A stretch of DNA of 60,453 nucleotides. Origin: a bacterium. Lineage in GTDB: Bacteria > Verrucomicrobiota > Kiritimatiellia > RFP12 > UBA1067. Where the stretch lies: assembly GCA_025360845.1 (NCBI GenBank), contig JANYBJ010000148.1, positions 1-60,453 on the forward strand. Direction: 5' to 3'. Shown here in pieces: positions 42,092-51,700 of the stretch (the stretch's first letter is position 1; each line of letters opens with the position of its first letter). Both the position numbers and the translations under genes were made by a program. Under the pieces are notes generated by a model. It did not search any database. It was given only the letters and a program-made list of their open reading frames with translations, and had not been told where the DNA came from.

Positions 42092-43963
42092 ATGCGTCAT
42101 ATGATCACTGCGCTCTTCGCGCTTGGACTCTCTTTTGCGGCCCAGGCCTTTCCGCTGGCCAGCACGGATCCGGCCAATGTTGAGCTTAATGTCTGGAACA
42201 GCAACGTGGCTGCCGCCAAGGCTAAGGCCAGGGCCTTGAACCGTCCGGTCCTGTTGGCCATGGGCGACAGCGTCAACTGCGGTTATACCAAGGCCTGGGG
42301 CTCAAACATCTTGGCGTCGCCGGAATGGACGGCCTTTATCGCCGAGAATCCGCTGGTTCTGGTTCTGGCGGACAAGACGTTCCTGCCGTCGACCACTTGG
42401 TACGACATTATAGCGCCGTACCGCTCGCCGCCCTTCACAGGGACGTTCCTCTTCCCGACCATGGTCTTGTTTCGCCCGGACGGCACGGTCGCGGACCAGT
42501 TCTTGGCACGCAGTGTTCTCGGCGCCAGCCCGGGGTTCTACAACCGTGTCCGAAACACAACCGACCAGTACCCCAACACCGGAACCCCGCCCCCACCCGC
42601 CAGCACCGCGCCCGCCTTTGTCGCTCCCACTCCCGGCTCTGGAGCAACCGTTTCCGCCGTCCTGAATAGCGCGGTGAACATTCAGGCCAGCGCGACGGGC
42701 TCGCCGCCGATCGCCTATTCCGCGACGGGACTGCCCGCAGGCTTGTCCATTAACGCGGCCACCGGCCTGATATCCGGGACGCCGACCGTCGCCGGAAACT
42801 CGGCGGTGACAGTCAATGCCAGTAACAGCAAGGGGTCGGCGACGATCGCTTTCACGCTGCGCGTCGCAGCCCCAGCCACGATTACGGCCGGGTCGTACCA
42901 GGGCTTCTTCTACGATCCGGACCTGCAGACCGTTCGAGGCACGCTGACGCTGTCTGCGAATGCCACCGGGGCATTGAAGGCTCTGGCGGTGCTGGATGGC
43001 CAATCTTTCACGTTCACCGGCACCCGGCAGGCGGGAGCCGCCTTCACCGCCGATCTGCAATCGCCCAAGAGCGTCGATCTGCTTAGCGTGCAGGTGGATG
43101 ACCTCGGCATCCTGACCGGAACCCTCGGCGACGCGGACCTGTTCGGCCGCCTCGTCGACCTTGCTGGCGTGGGCGAGTTCGCCGGGTATTACACCTCGAT
43201 TATCGGAACCAAGGCGGTGACGCCGAACAGCACCGAAATCGACAACCAGCCGGAAGGCTCGGGCAATGTGACGTTCACGGTCACCAGCCGCGGCGCGGTC
43301 AGTTACAAGGGCGTGCTTGCGGACGGCACCCTGTTCAGCGGGTCGTCGACTCTCGTGACCTACAGCGGGACCGAACTGGCCGACCTGGGATACACGGATG
43401 TCGCAGACGACCAGCGCTACGCCCTTTTCACCGTATACAACCCGCTCTACTTACGGCGCGGCGTGGTCGCCGCGCAGATCTGGATCGACGGAAACCTCAC
43501 CCCGACGTCGGAAGACAACAAGGTGTTCATCGTGGGCTCCGAATGGGTCTATCCCGGCAAAAGCGCAACGGCCGACGCGGACGGGTTTACCGCGACGCTG
43601 GATGAAGGCGCCTTCACGGAGATCGGAGCCGCTTTCGTCAAGCCGGCGAACCTGGCCGTGGCCTACGACGGGACAAGTTTGCAGACCGATGGCGGGGCGG
43701 TTCCCGTACTGCCGAACGGGCTGTCGATCAAGCTTCAGTCCGGCAATGCGCTCAAGGCGACACTGACGGCTTCGACGACAACCGGGCTGATCTCCGGGAA
43801 GATTCTGTATTCGCCGGACTCCGGGGCCGCGCCGTATGTGGTCAGTTACTCGGGCGTGCTTGTGCCCTCGCTGGGTATCGGCGCAGGCTATTACCTCGTG
43901 ACCGACAACTCGGTGCCGGGATACAGCGTCAAAAGGTCTAAGACCATCGTCATCGCGCCTTAA
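42092..43963 (+). CDS. Secreted thioredoxin-like/Ig-like multidomain protein
   Basis: 623 residues after an ATG at 42092 with GGAGG. A signal peptide ends near FAAQAF. The first 140 residues look like a thioredoxin fold of the DUF255 type: AKARALNRPVLLAMGDSVNC, then GYTKAW; the second Cys of a CxxC is missing. A putative Ig domain follows (GLPAGLSINAATGLISGTP, the He_PIG signature). The rest is beta-rich with repeats such as GVLADGTLFSGSSTLVTYSG and ISGKILYSP, of unknown family. A terminator closes the gene at 43981-44010. I think it is an exported redox or adhesion protein of the metal island. Confidence 0.7.
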   Translation: MRHMITALFALGLSFAAQAFPLASTDPANVELNVWNSNVAAAKAKARALNRPVLLAMGDSVNCGYTKAWGSNILASPEWTAFIAENPLVLVLADKTFLPSTTWYDIIAPYRSPPFTGTFLFPTMVLFRPDGTVADQFLARSVLGASPGFYNRVRNTTDQYPNTGTPPPPASTAPAFVAPTPGSGATVSAVLNSAVNIQASATGSPPIAYSATGLPAGLSINAATGLISGTPTVAGNSAVTVNASNSKGSATIAFTLRVAAPATITAGSYQGFFYDPDLQTVRGTLTLSANATGALKALAVLDGQSFTFTGTRQAGAAFTADLQSPKSVDLLSVQVDDLGILTGTLGDADLFGRLVDLAGVGEFAGYYTSIIGTKAVTPNSTEIDNQPEGSGNVTFTVTSRGAVSYKGVLADGTLFSGSSTLVTYSGTELADLGYTDVADDQRYALFTVYNPLYLRRGVVAAQIWIDGNLTPTSEDNKVFIVGSEWVYPGKSATADADGFTATLDEGAFTEIGAAFVKPANLAVAYDGTSLQTDGGAVPVLPNGLSIKLQSGNALKATLTASTTTGLISGKILYSPDSGAAPYVVSYSGVLVPSLGIGAGYYLVTDNSVPGYSVKRSKTIVIAP

Positions 43964-43980
43964 GCGTCCTGCACGTCAAA

Positions 43981-44010
43981 AAAGGCGCACGGGAAACCGT
44001 GCGCCTTTTT
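43981..44010 (+). terminator. Terminator of the thioredoxin/Ig gene
   Basis: GGCGCACGG (43984-43992), GAAA loop, CCGTGCGCC (43997-44005) and TTTTT. The stem is almost that of the terminator at 39803-39826. Confidence 0.9.
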
Positions 44011-44037
44011 ATGAGCATTTCAAAAGGAACGTTCCCG

Positions 44038-45123
44038 ATGTTCAGAGTCCTCATGTCGTTTTCCTGCCTGATCGCCCTGTGCGCTCCAGGTCTCGACACC
44101 ACGTCCTCTGCCCCTGTCAAAGCCCCCTACATCGTGCTGGAAGGGAATGACGCCAAGGAGGCGGGCACGATCAAACGCAATGAGAAAACGAACGTTGATT
44201 TGGGTAAAATCGCGTTTTATGAAAAGAAGACCGTCCGTTTCAGGTTCAAAAACACGGGGGACGCCCCCGGCGAGATTACCGGACTTAAGCCCTCGTGTTC
44301 TTGCATCTCCGGCACCGCCGACAAGACGCGCCTGGAGCCTCAGGAAGAGGCGGTCGTCACGGTGATGCTCGATGCGTCACAGGTAAACGGCGGCGTCTTC
44401 AAACGCGTCCTGTCGGTGACGATACCCGAAAGGCCAAGCGTCAACCTCACCCTGCGGGGGGAGGTGCTCCCCCCTTTCAACGGTCTGCCGGAGTCGCACC
44501 AAACGTTTGTTTTGGCCGACGGCGTCTCCTGGACCAACCGGTTCACGCTCACAGAGGCAGAAACCAACCTGTTTTTGGGCAAGCCTTTCATCACCGCCGA
44601 TGAGACCAAACTTCGCGCGACGGCTACGGTGGAGACCAACACCCAGGGAAAAACGTCGTATGACGTTACACTGGTGGTTACCCCTCTCGCTTCCGGAAGC
44701 CACAAGCTATCCCTGTCGCTACCGCTGGAAGGCCGCCCGAATCCGAGTCCGATCAAGCTGTCATATTCCGGCAGCGTCGGAGTCGAAGAATTGAAAGTTG
44801 TCCCGTCAAAAATAATGCTGGCGCCCGTCGAACAGTCGCTGACGCGCCAGTTGAACATCAGGACCACTGAACTGAATCCGGCCACGAACGCCCTCACGTG
44901 GACGCCTCAGCGTGACGGGGTTTCCGTGCAGGTTCAGCCGCGGCCCAAAAGTCCGTACCTGACGGTCACGCTCACCTTATCGCCCGAAGCGGTGGCAAAC
45001 TTGCTCAACGAGAAAGACGCGCAAATGACCTTCAATTATCCCAATTACAGGTCCGTCAGCGTAGACTTCTTTGCGCGGCCAGAGCCGTCGGCCGAACTGG
45101 CAAAAGCCGCCACTGACAATTGA
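44038..45123 (+). CDS. DUF1573 family exported protein
   Basis: 361 residues from the ATG at 44038 (AAAGGAACG upstream); the GTG at 43999 lies in the terminator. A signal peptide is seen (VLMSFSCLIALCAPG). DUF1573 is indicated by VDLGKIAFYEKKTVRFRFKN, the LKPSCSCISG motif and VTVMLDASQVNGG, an Ig-like fold that is common in Bacteroidetes and PVC bacteria. The Cys-x-Cys pair may bind metal, which would fit the island. Two further Ig-like repeats occupy the C-terminal half. Confidence 0.8.
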   Translation: MFRVLMSFSCLIALCAPGLDTTSSAPVKAPYIVLEGNDAKEAGTIKRNEKTNVDLGKIAFYEKKTVRFRFKNTGDAPGEITGLKPSCSCISGTADKTRLEPQEEAVVTVMLDASQVNGGVFKRVLSVTIPERPSVNLTLRGEVLPPFNGLPESHQTFVLADGVSWTNRFTLTEAETNLFLGKPFITADETKLRATATVETNTQGKTSYDVTLVVTPLASGSHKLSLSLPLEGRPNPSPIKLSYSGSVGVEELKVVPSKIMLAPVEQSLTRQLNIRTTELNPATNALTWTPQRDGVSVQVQPRPKSPYLTVTLTLSPEAVANLLNEKDAQMTFNYPNYRSVSVDFFARPEPSAELAKAATDN

Positions 45124-45250
45124 CACGGCTTTCGCAACACGCAACCCTAGATCCGAACATGATGACCCTCTTCATTAATAATCAGGCCATACTGCCGGAT
45201 TTGGGGTGCGTCCTTCCGTCACACTGAACTGTGACTATGAGTCCACATCC

Positions 45251-45264
45251 GTGCAATATTGCAC
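45251..45264 (+). promoter_or_regulatory. Palindrome and promoter region of the efflux operon
   Basis: GTGCAATATTGCAC is a perfect 14-bp palindrome in the 294-bp gap (45124-45417). TTGAGA (45279-45284) lies downstream of it with TATAGAAT (45298-45305) near the right distance; GTCACA/TGTGAC (45218-45235) is a second, imperfect palindrome. The 14-bp palindrome is a fair candidate operator for metal control of the operon that follows. Confidence 0.55.
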
Positions 45265-45417
45265 AGGTTGGCTTGAAATTGAGAGACAAAGTATATCTAT
45301 AGAATATAAGGTTGTTGGTGTGGCATAAATGGCACGGCACATGCTAATGAAGTCTCTCGACTTGCCTTTAATGTAAGGCAAGAGTATCATGTTACGAAAT
45401 TAAAGAAAGGAATCACC

Positions 45418-45720
45418 ATGAACCACTTGAAGCTAGGTTTCTTGGCCTGCGCAGCCGCAACGGCGTTGGTCTCCGGTTGCTCGACCACGGGCGGCACGTC
45501 GTCCAAAGAGGAAAAACCGGCGGTCATGTGTGCCAAGTGCGAAACCACCTGGGTCCGCACGCCCCACACGATCAATAAGACGACCGTGTACAGTCGCCAC
45601 AAGCAGATGGTCTGCCCCGACTGCGCTTCGGCCGCGGAGAATTTCTTCAAGACGGGCAAACTCGAGCACACCTGCAAGACCTGTGGCGACAGCCTCTCGG
45701 CCTGCCCGGCCTGCAAGTGA
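45418..45720 (+). CDS. Small lipoprotein with two zinc-ribbon-like Cys pairs
   Basis: 100 residues. The signal peptide ends in a lipobox, LVSGC, so the protein is membrane-anchored at Cys21. Four CxxC pairs follow: CAKC, CPDC, CKTC and CPAC, like two small zinc ribbons. It is the first gene of the plus-strand operon, 44 bp before the YHS-like protein, and probably binds Cu or Zn in the periplasm. Confidence 0.8.
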   Translation: MNHLKLGFLACAAATALVSGCSTTGGTSSKEEKPAVMCAKCETTWVRTPHTINKTTVYSRHKQMVCPDCASAAENFFKTGKLEHTCKTCGDSLSACPACK

Positions 45721-45764
45721 CCCCAGTCTAAGAAGGCATACGAAAAAACCGAAAGGATACACCC

Positions 45765-46079
45765 ATGAACATCACAAATTGGATGCTGGCCTGCGCGGTC
45801 ACGGCACAGTTGACCACCGTCGCTTTCGCCGCCGACAAAACCGAACAGACGCCGACCGCAACGAGCACCAACGCGGTTGCGGTCAAGGCCCAGACGCTCT
45901 GCCCCGTCATGGGCGGCGCGGTCGACAAGAGCAAGTTCGTCGATTACGACGGTAAGCGCATCTACGTCTGCTGCGGCGGATGCATCGCCAAGATCAAAAA
46001 AGATCCGGCCAAATACGTGAAGCAGCTCGAAGCCGAAGGCATCACACTCGACAAGGCCCCGACGCCTAAAGCCAAGTAG
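45765..46079 (+). CDS. Exported YHS-like metal-binding protein
   Basis: 104 residues with a signal peptide (ACAVTAQLTTVAFAAD). The mature part carries LCPVMGGAVDKSKFVDYDGK and IYVCCGGCIAKIKKDP, the pattern of the YHS/TRASH metal-binding domain (Cys-Pro-Val-Met-Gly and a Cys-Cys-x-x-Cys). Such small proteins accompany Cus-type copper efflux systems and carry the ion. It is followed by cusC. Confidence 0.85.
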   Translation: MNITNWMLACAVTAQLTTVAFAADKTEQTPTATSTNAVAVKAQTLCPVMGGAVDKSKFVDYDGKRIYVCCGGCIAKIKKDPAKYVKQLEAEGITLDKAPTPKAK

Positions 46080-46189
46080 GCGCGTGGACACGGCCCCTTT
46101 GGGCTTAAGCAATGAACGCGACCTCGCCGGGACGACACGATCAACGGAGTCTGGCGGGGTCGCATATCTCAAACGGTCCGCCAGGTGAG

Positions 46190-47482
46190 ATGCCCTTCAT
46201 GCAAGCAAAACCGTTGCGGGTACTGTGCGCCTTTGCCTTCGTTGCAGGCGTCTCGACCGGATATTCAGCGGAGCAAGCAGGGGCGACCAACCTCACTCTC
46301 GCCGCCGCCTTGGAGCAGGCCTTCAGCGACAATCCTGACTTGCAAAGTCTTCGCTCCAAGTGGGAGGCCATGCTCGAGCGGCCTGCTCAGGCCGGGGCGC
46401 TGCCGAACCCGATGCTCAAGTTCGGCGCCATGGACGCGGCGTACGAAGGCACCTGGCCCAACACAAACGAAAAACGGATCATGGTGGAGCAGCAGTTTCC
46501 CTGGTTCGGCAAGCGCGGCCTCCGCGAGGGCATCGCCCGGAAGGACGCCGAGGCCATGCGGCACGAGCTCGAATCCATGACCCGCGAAGTGGTGCTGATG
46601 GTCAAGGAGAGCTATTTCGGACTCTATGCCGTCCAGCAGGCGATCGCGATCACGCGGAACGAGGCAACGGTCCTGCAGCGCATGGCGAAAATCTCCGAGA
46701 CGATGTACGCGACGGGTGAGCGCACCCAGCAGGACGTTCTCAAGGCCCAGTCGGAAATCACCATGCTGAAGCAGCGCCTGCTCGAGCTTGACGCCCAGGA
46801 AAACGCCCTGCAGGCCAAGCTGAATACCCTGCTCAACCGGCGTGCCGACGCGCCGCCGGGCGCGGCCGTGACACCCCCGGAAGCCGCCTTCAACGGGACT
46901 CCGGAAGCGCTCTTCGCCCTCGCGGCCGCGAACCGTCCGGAAGTCCGCGCGGCGCAGGCGCGGATCGAACGCTACGAACTGGAGAAGGAGTTGATGGCCA
47001 AGGAGTCCATGCCCGACTACCAGCTCGGCGTGGAATACCGCAGCATCGGCGGCGGCGAAAACATGGTCATGCTCACCCTCGGCGTGGAGCTGCCGATCTG
47101 GCTGGAGAAAAACAAGGCCGGCGTCCGCGAGGCGGAAAAGATGCGGGCTTCGAGCGAAGCCGCCCGCGATTCCGCCAAGCGGAACAGCGCCCTCGACGTT
47201 CAGGACGCAGCCTTCAAGCTGCAGACCGCCCGGCGCATGCTCGCGCTCTATAAGACCGAACTCATCCCTCAAGCCGAAACACGCTTCAACGCCAGCGAAG
47301 TCGACTATCAGACCGGAAAAACCGATTTCATGGACTTCCTCGAAAGCCAGCGTTTCCTGCTCGGCATCCGCGTCATGGCCGCCATGGCGGAAGGCGACGT
47401 CGGCATGCAGTTCGCCCGCCTGGAGCGGGCCGTCGGCGCAGAGCTGAATGCGGCCCCGGCACCGGGAGAAAACAACAAATGA
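46190..47482 (+). CDS. cusC: Outer-membrane efflux channel (CusC/TolC family)
   Basis: About 430 residues from the ATG at 46190 (AGGTGAG upstream; 46199 is also possible). The signal peptide is followed by the first outer membrane factor repeat (LAAALEQAFSDNPDLQSLRS). FPWFGKRGLREGIA and the coiled-coil regions (EATVLQRMAKISETMYATGE, LNTLLNRRADAP) are typical of OMF proteins that form the exit duct of RND pumps. The stop overlaps the CusB start (ATGA), so the two subunits are translationally coupled. Confidence 0.88.
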   Translation: MPFMQAKPLRVLCAFAFVAGVSTGYSAEQAGATNLTLAAALEQAFSDNPDLQSLRSKWEAMLERPAQAGALPNPMLKFGAMDAAYEGTWPNTNEKRIMVEQQFPWFGKRGLREGIARKDAEAMRHELESMTREVVLMVKESYFGLYAVQQAIAITRNEATVLQRMAKISETMYATGERTQQDVLKAQSEITMLKQRLLELDAQENALQAKLNTLLNRRADAPPGAAVTPPEAAFNGTPEALFALAAANRPEVRAAQARIERYELEKELMAKESMPDYQLGVEYRSIGGGENMVMLTLGVELPIWLEKNKAGVREAEKMRASSEAARDSAKRNSALDVQDAAFKLQTARRMLALYKTELIPQAETRFNASEVDYQTGKTDFMDFLESQRFLLGIRVMAAMAEGDVGMQFARLERAVGAELNAAPAPGENNK

Positions 47483-48789
47483 GAATTCGCCTGCTCGCCC
47501 TGTTGGCCTGTTCCTTCGCCGCGGCTGTTTTCACGGCGCTTCCCACCGGCTGCGGACGCGACACGCGCGGGCACGGCGCCGCGCTGCGGTACCACTGCCC
47601 GATGCACCCCACGGTCGTCTCCGACAAGCCCGGCGACTGCCCGATCTGCGGGATGAAACTGGTGCCGATGGAGGAGCAGAAGGCCCCTGCCCAAGCCGCG
47701 AAATTCCACTGCCCCATGCATCCGACTGTGGTGTCCGACAAGGCGGGCGACTGTCCCATCTGCGGGATGAAACTCGTGCCCATGGAAGAGTCGGCTCCGG
47801 GCGACACCAACACGCCGCCGGGACTGGCTTCCGTCTCCATCATGCCGGCGGCGCGCGAGCGCATGGGGCTGACGCTCGGAACCGTGGCGAAACGCAAACT
47901 CTCCCGCGAAATCCGTACCTCGGCGCGGATCGTCGCCGACGAAACGCGGCTGCATCATGTCACGGTTAAGATCGAGGGTTATGTGGAGGAGCTTTTCACC
48001 GCCACGATCGGCCAACAGGTGAAGCAGGGCGAGCCCCTCCTGACCATCTACAGCCCGATGCTGGTTTCGGCGCAGCAGGAATACCTGAACGTGCTGAACA
48101 ACAACGCGGGTCTGGCGGCGGCGGCCCGGAAGCGGCTGACCCTCTGGGACATCACCGACGAGCAGATCGAGCGGCTGGCCAAGACGGGCCAGCCCGAACG
48201 TACCGTCACGCTCTTCGCGCCAGCCAGCGGCTGGATCATCGAGCGCGACATCTCCGCGGGCCACAGGGTCATGGCGGGCGAGCAGCTGATGGTCCTGGGC
48301 GACCTCTCGAGCGTCTGGGCGGATTCGGACATCTATCAGTCCGACCTGCCAAACGTGAAGATGGGGATGCCCGTCGAACTGGCCGTTTCGGCCGCGCCGG
48401 ACATGACCTTCACGGGCAAGGTCAGCTTTATCTCCCCTTCACTGGACGCAGGGACCCGCACGGTCAAGGTGCGCATGGAAATTCCGAACGCCGGTTTGCT
48501 GCTGAAGCCTGAAATGTTCGCGGTCGCGCGGCTGGCGTTCGACCTCGGCGAGAAGCTGGCCATCCCCGAGGCCGCCGTGATGCGCACCGGCGTGCGCTCC
48601 TATGCGTTCCGCGACGCGGGCGAAGGCCGGCTCGAGCCGACCGAGATCAAGCTCGGCGCGCGCACCGACGGCTGGTTCGAGCTGCTCGACGGACTCAAGG
48701 AGGGCGACAAGGTCGTGACCTCCGCGAATTTCCTTGTGGATTCCGAGTCTTCCATGAAAGCCGCCATCGAGGCCCTTTCCGGAAAATAA
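47479..48789 (+). CDS. cusB: Periplasmic adaptor CusB with two heavy-metal-binding modules
   Basis: 436 residues. A signal peptide (ACSFAAAVFTALPTGC) ends at a possible lipobox. Two tandem heavy-metal-binding modules follow: YHCPMHPTVVSDKPGDCPIC (about 38-57) and HCPMHPTVVSDKAGDCPIC (about 77-95), each ending GMKLVPMEE. The remainder is the RND adaptor: VKIEGYVEELFTATIGQQVK (lipoyl half-motif), a helical hairpin and the beta-barrel with MPVELAVSAAPDMTFTGKV. Two metal modules are one more than usual. The stop is 3 bp before cusA. Confidence 0.92.
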   Translation: MRIRLLALLACSFAAAVFTALPTGCGRDTRGHGAALRYHCPMHPTVVSDKPGDCPICGMKLVPMEEQKAPAQAAKFHCPMHPTVVSDKAGDCPICGMKLVPMEESAPGDTNTPPGLASVSIMPAARERMGLTLGTVAKRKLSREIRTSARIVADETRLHHVTVKIEGYVEELFTATIGQQVKQGEPLLTIYSPMLVSAQQEYLNVLNNNAGLAAAARKRLTLWDITDEQIERLAKTGQPERTVTLFAPASGWIIERDISAGHRVMAGEQLMVLGDLSSVWADSDIYQSDLPNVKMGMPVELAVSAAPDMTFTGKVSFISPSLDAGTRTVKVRMEIPNAGLLLKPEMFAVARLAFDLGEKLAIPEAAVMRTGVRSYAFRDAGEGRLEPTEIKLGARTDGWFELLDGLKEGDKVVTSANFLVDSESSMKAAIEALSGK

Positions 48790-48792
48790 GCC

Positions 48793-51700
48793 ATGGCCGA
48801 TCAAGAACCGACCGAGAGACTATCGCTCATCACGCGGCTCATCGCGTTCAGCGCCGGCAACCGCCTGCTCGTGATCGGCTTGGTGGCGGCCGCGATCGGG
48901 TACGCCGTCTACGCGATGAAGAACATCCGGCTCGACGCCATCCCGGACCTCAGCGACACGCAGGTGATCGTCTACACGAAATGGGACCGCAGCCCGGACA
49001 TTCTGGAAGACCAGGTCACCTACCCGATCATCACCGCGCTGCTCGGCGCGCCCAAGGTCAAGGCGATCCGCGGCTTCAGCGACTTCGGCTTCAGCTACGT
49101 CTACGTCATTTTCCAAGACGGGACCGACATCTACTGGGCACGCTCCCGCGTGCTCGAATACCTGCAGAAGCTTTCCGGCAACCTTCCTGCCGGGGCCACG
49201 CCGCAGCTCGGACCGGACGCCACGGGCGTGGGTTGGGTGTTCCAGTATGCGCTGGTTGACAAAAGCGGCAAGCACAACCTGGCCGACCTGCGGAGCTATC
49301 AGGACTGGTACCTGCGCTACGCACTCCAGAGCGTGCCCGGCGTGGCCGAGGTCGCGGGCATCGGCGGCTTCCAGAAACAGTATCAGGTGACCATCGACCC
49401 CGCCCAGCTCCAAAGCTACGGCCTCTCGGTGATGGACGTGGCGGACGCGATCCGCAAGAGCAACAACGAGGTCGGCGGGCGGCTCATCGAGTGGAGCGGG
49501 CGCGAATACATGGTGCGGGGCCGCGGCTACGTCAAGGACACCGCCGCGCTCGGCGAGGTGGTCGTCAAAACCGGCAAGACGGGCACGCCCGTCCTGCTGG
49601 GCGACGTGGCCACGATCCAGACGGGGCCGCAGATGCGGCGCGGCGTCTCCGACCTCGACGGCAACGGCGACACCGTCGGCGGCGTGGTGGTCATGCGCCA
49701 CGGCGAGAATGCGCTGAACGTGATCAAGCGCGTGAAGGCCAAGCTGGAGGAGCTGAAGCCCTCCATGCCCGAGGGCGTCGAGGCGGTCATCACCTACGAC
49801 CGCTCGGACCTGATCCAGAAGGCCATCGACAACCTGCGGGAAGAGCTGCTCGTCGAAATGCTCATCGTCAGCCTGGTGATCCTCCTGTTCCTCTGGCATA
49901 TCCCGTCGGCCATCGTGCCGATCATCACGATCCCGGTTTCGGTCATCCTGTGCTTCATCCCGATGTACATGCTGGGGCTCTCCTCCAACATCATGAGCCT
50001 GGCGGGCATCGCCATCTCCATCGGCGTGCTGGTCGACGGCGCGATCGTCGAGGTGGAGAACGCCTACAAAAAGCTGGAGCTGTGGCAGGAGGGCGGCCGC
50101 CAAGGCGACTTCCACAAGGTGCGGCTGCAGGCGCTGATGGAGGTCGGCCCCTCGGTCTTCTTCTCGCTGCTGGTCATCGCCGTGGCTTTCCTCCCGGTCT
50201 TCACGCTCGTGGACCAGGAGGGCCGCCTCTTCAAGCCGCTCGCCTACACCAAGACGCTGGCGATCGGCTTGGCCGCGCTGCTCGCGGTGACGCTCGACCC
50301 GGCGGTGCGCATGTTGTTTGTGCGGATGGATCCGTTCAGCTTCCGCCCCCGCTGGCTCGCGGGGTTCTTCACCTCGCTCTTTGTCGGCAAGTACCACAAG
50401 GAAGAGAAACACCCCATCAGCCGCATCCTGTTCTGGCTTTACGAGAAACCCTGCCGGCTCGTGCTGCGCTGGCCGAAGACCGTCATCTTTCTGGCCCTCG
50501 CGATTGTGGCCAGCACCGTGCCCGTCTACCTGAAGCTCGGCAGCGAGTTCATGCCGCCGCTCAATGAAGGCACGATCCTCTACATGCCCACGACCCTGCC
50601 CGGCATCTCCGTCACCGAGGCGCAGCGGCTGATGGAGACGCAGGACCGCATCATCCGCTCGTTCCCCGAGGTCGTGTCGGTCTTCGGCAAGGCGGGCCGC
50701 ATCGACAGCTCCACCGACCCCGCGCCGTTCTCGATGATGGAGACCACCGTGGTCCTCAAGCCGCCAGCCGAGTGGCGCGCCAAGCCGCGCGCCTTCTCCA
50801 CATGGCCGAAGCCGCTTCGGTCGGTGCTCGGCCACATCTGGCCGGAGCACATCTCCTGGGAAGAGCTGACCGACGAAATGGACAAGGCGCTGCAGATTCC
50901 CGGCTGCGTCAACGCCTGGACCATGCCGATCAAGGGCCGCATCGACATGCTCACCACCGGCGTGCGCACCCCCATCGGCATCAAGATCTTCGGCTCCAGC
51001 CTCGACGAGATCCAGCGCATCGGCGAACAGATCGAGACGGCCCTGCGCGCCGTGCCCGGCACGCGCAGCGTCTTTGCCGAGCGCGCGTCGGGCGGCTACT
51101 TCGTGGACATCACTCCTGACCGCAAGGCACTGGCCCGCTACGGCCTGACGATCGACGATCTGCAGGGCGTCATCATGACTGCCATCGGCGGCGAGAACAT
51201 CACGACCACGGTCGAAGGCCGCGAGCGCTACAGCATCAACCTCCGCTACCCGCGCGACCTGCGGGCCGACCTCGACCAGCTCCGGCGCGTGCTCGTCACT
51301 GCCCGCAATATGGCCGGCGCTGAAAGTGCCGTTTCCGGCGGCATGAAGGGCGGCGCGGCGGGCAACGGCCCAGGCGTTATCCAGATCCCCATCTCCGAAC
51401 TCGCCGAGATCTCATTGGTCAACGGCCCGGCCATGATCCGCGACGAGAACGGCATGCTCGCGGGCTACGTCTATGTGGACATCACCGGCCGCGACATCGG
51501 CGGCTACGTCGAGGATGCTAAGCAAGCCGTCTTCAAGCAGGTGAAGCTGCCGACCGGCTACTCCCTGACCTGGAGCGGCCAGTATGAGAACATGATGCGC
51601 GTCCGCGAGCGCCTGAAGGTCGTCATCCCCGTCACCATCCTGCTGATCTTCCTGCTGCTGTACATGAACACCCGGTCCGCTTTCAAGGCGACGGTGGTGA

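Noticed and set aside
43999..44037. GTG start for the DUF1573 protein
   Set aside because: It lies in the terminator stem; the ATG at 44038 has a ribosome site.
48820..50850. Long minus-strand frame opposite cusA
   Set aside because: It is Asp/His/Arg-rich and has no domain; cusA is certain by its membrane and metal motifs.
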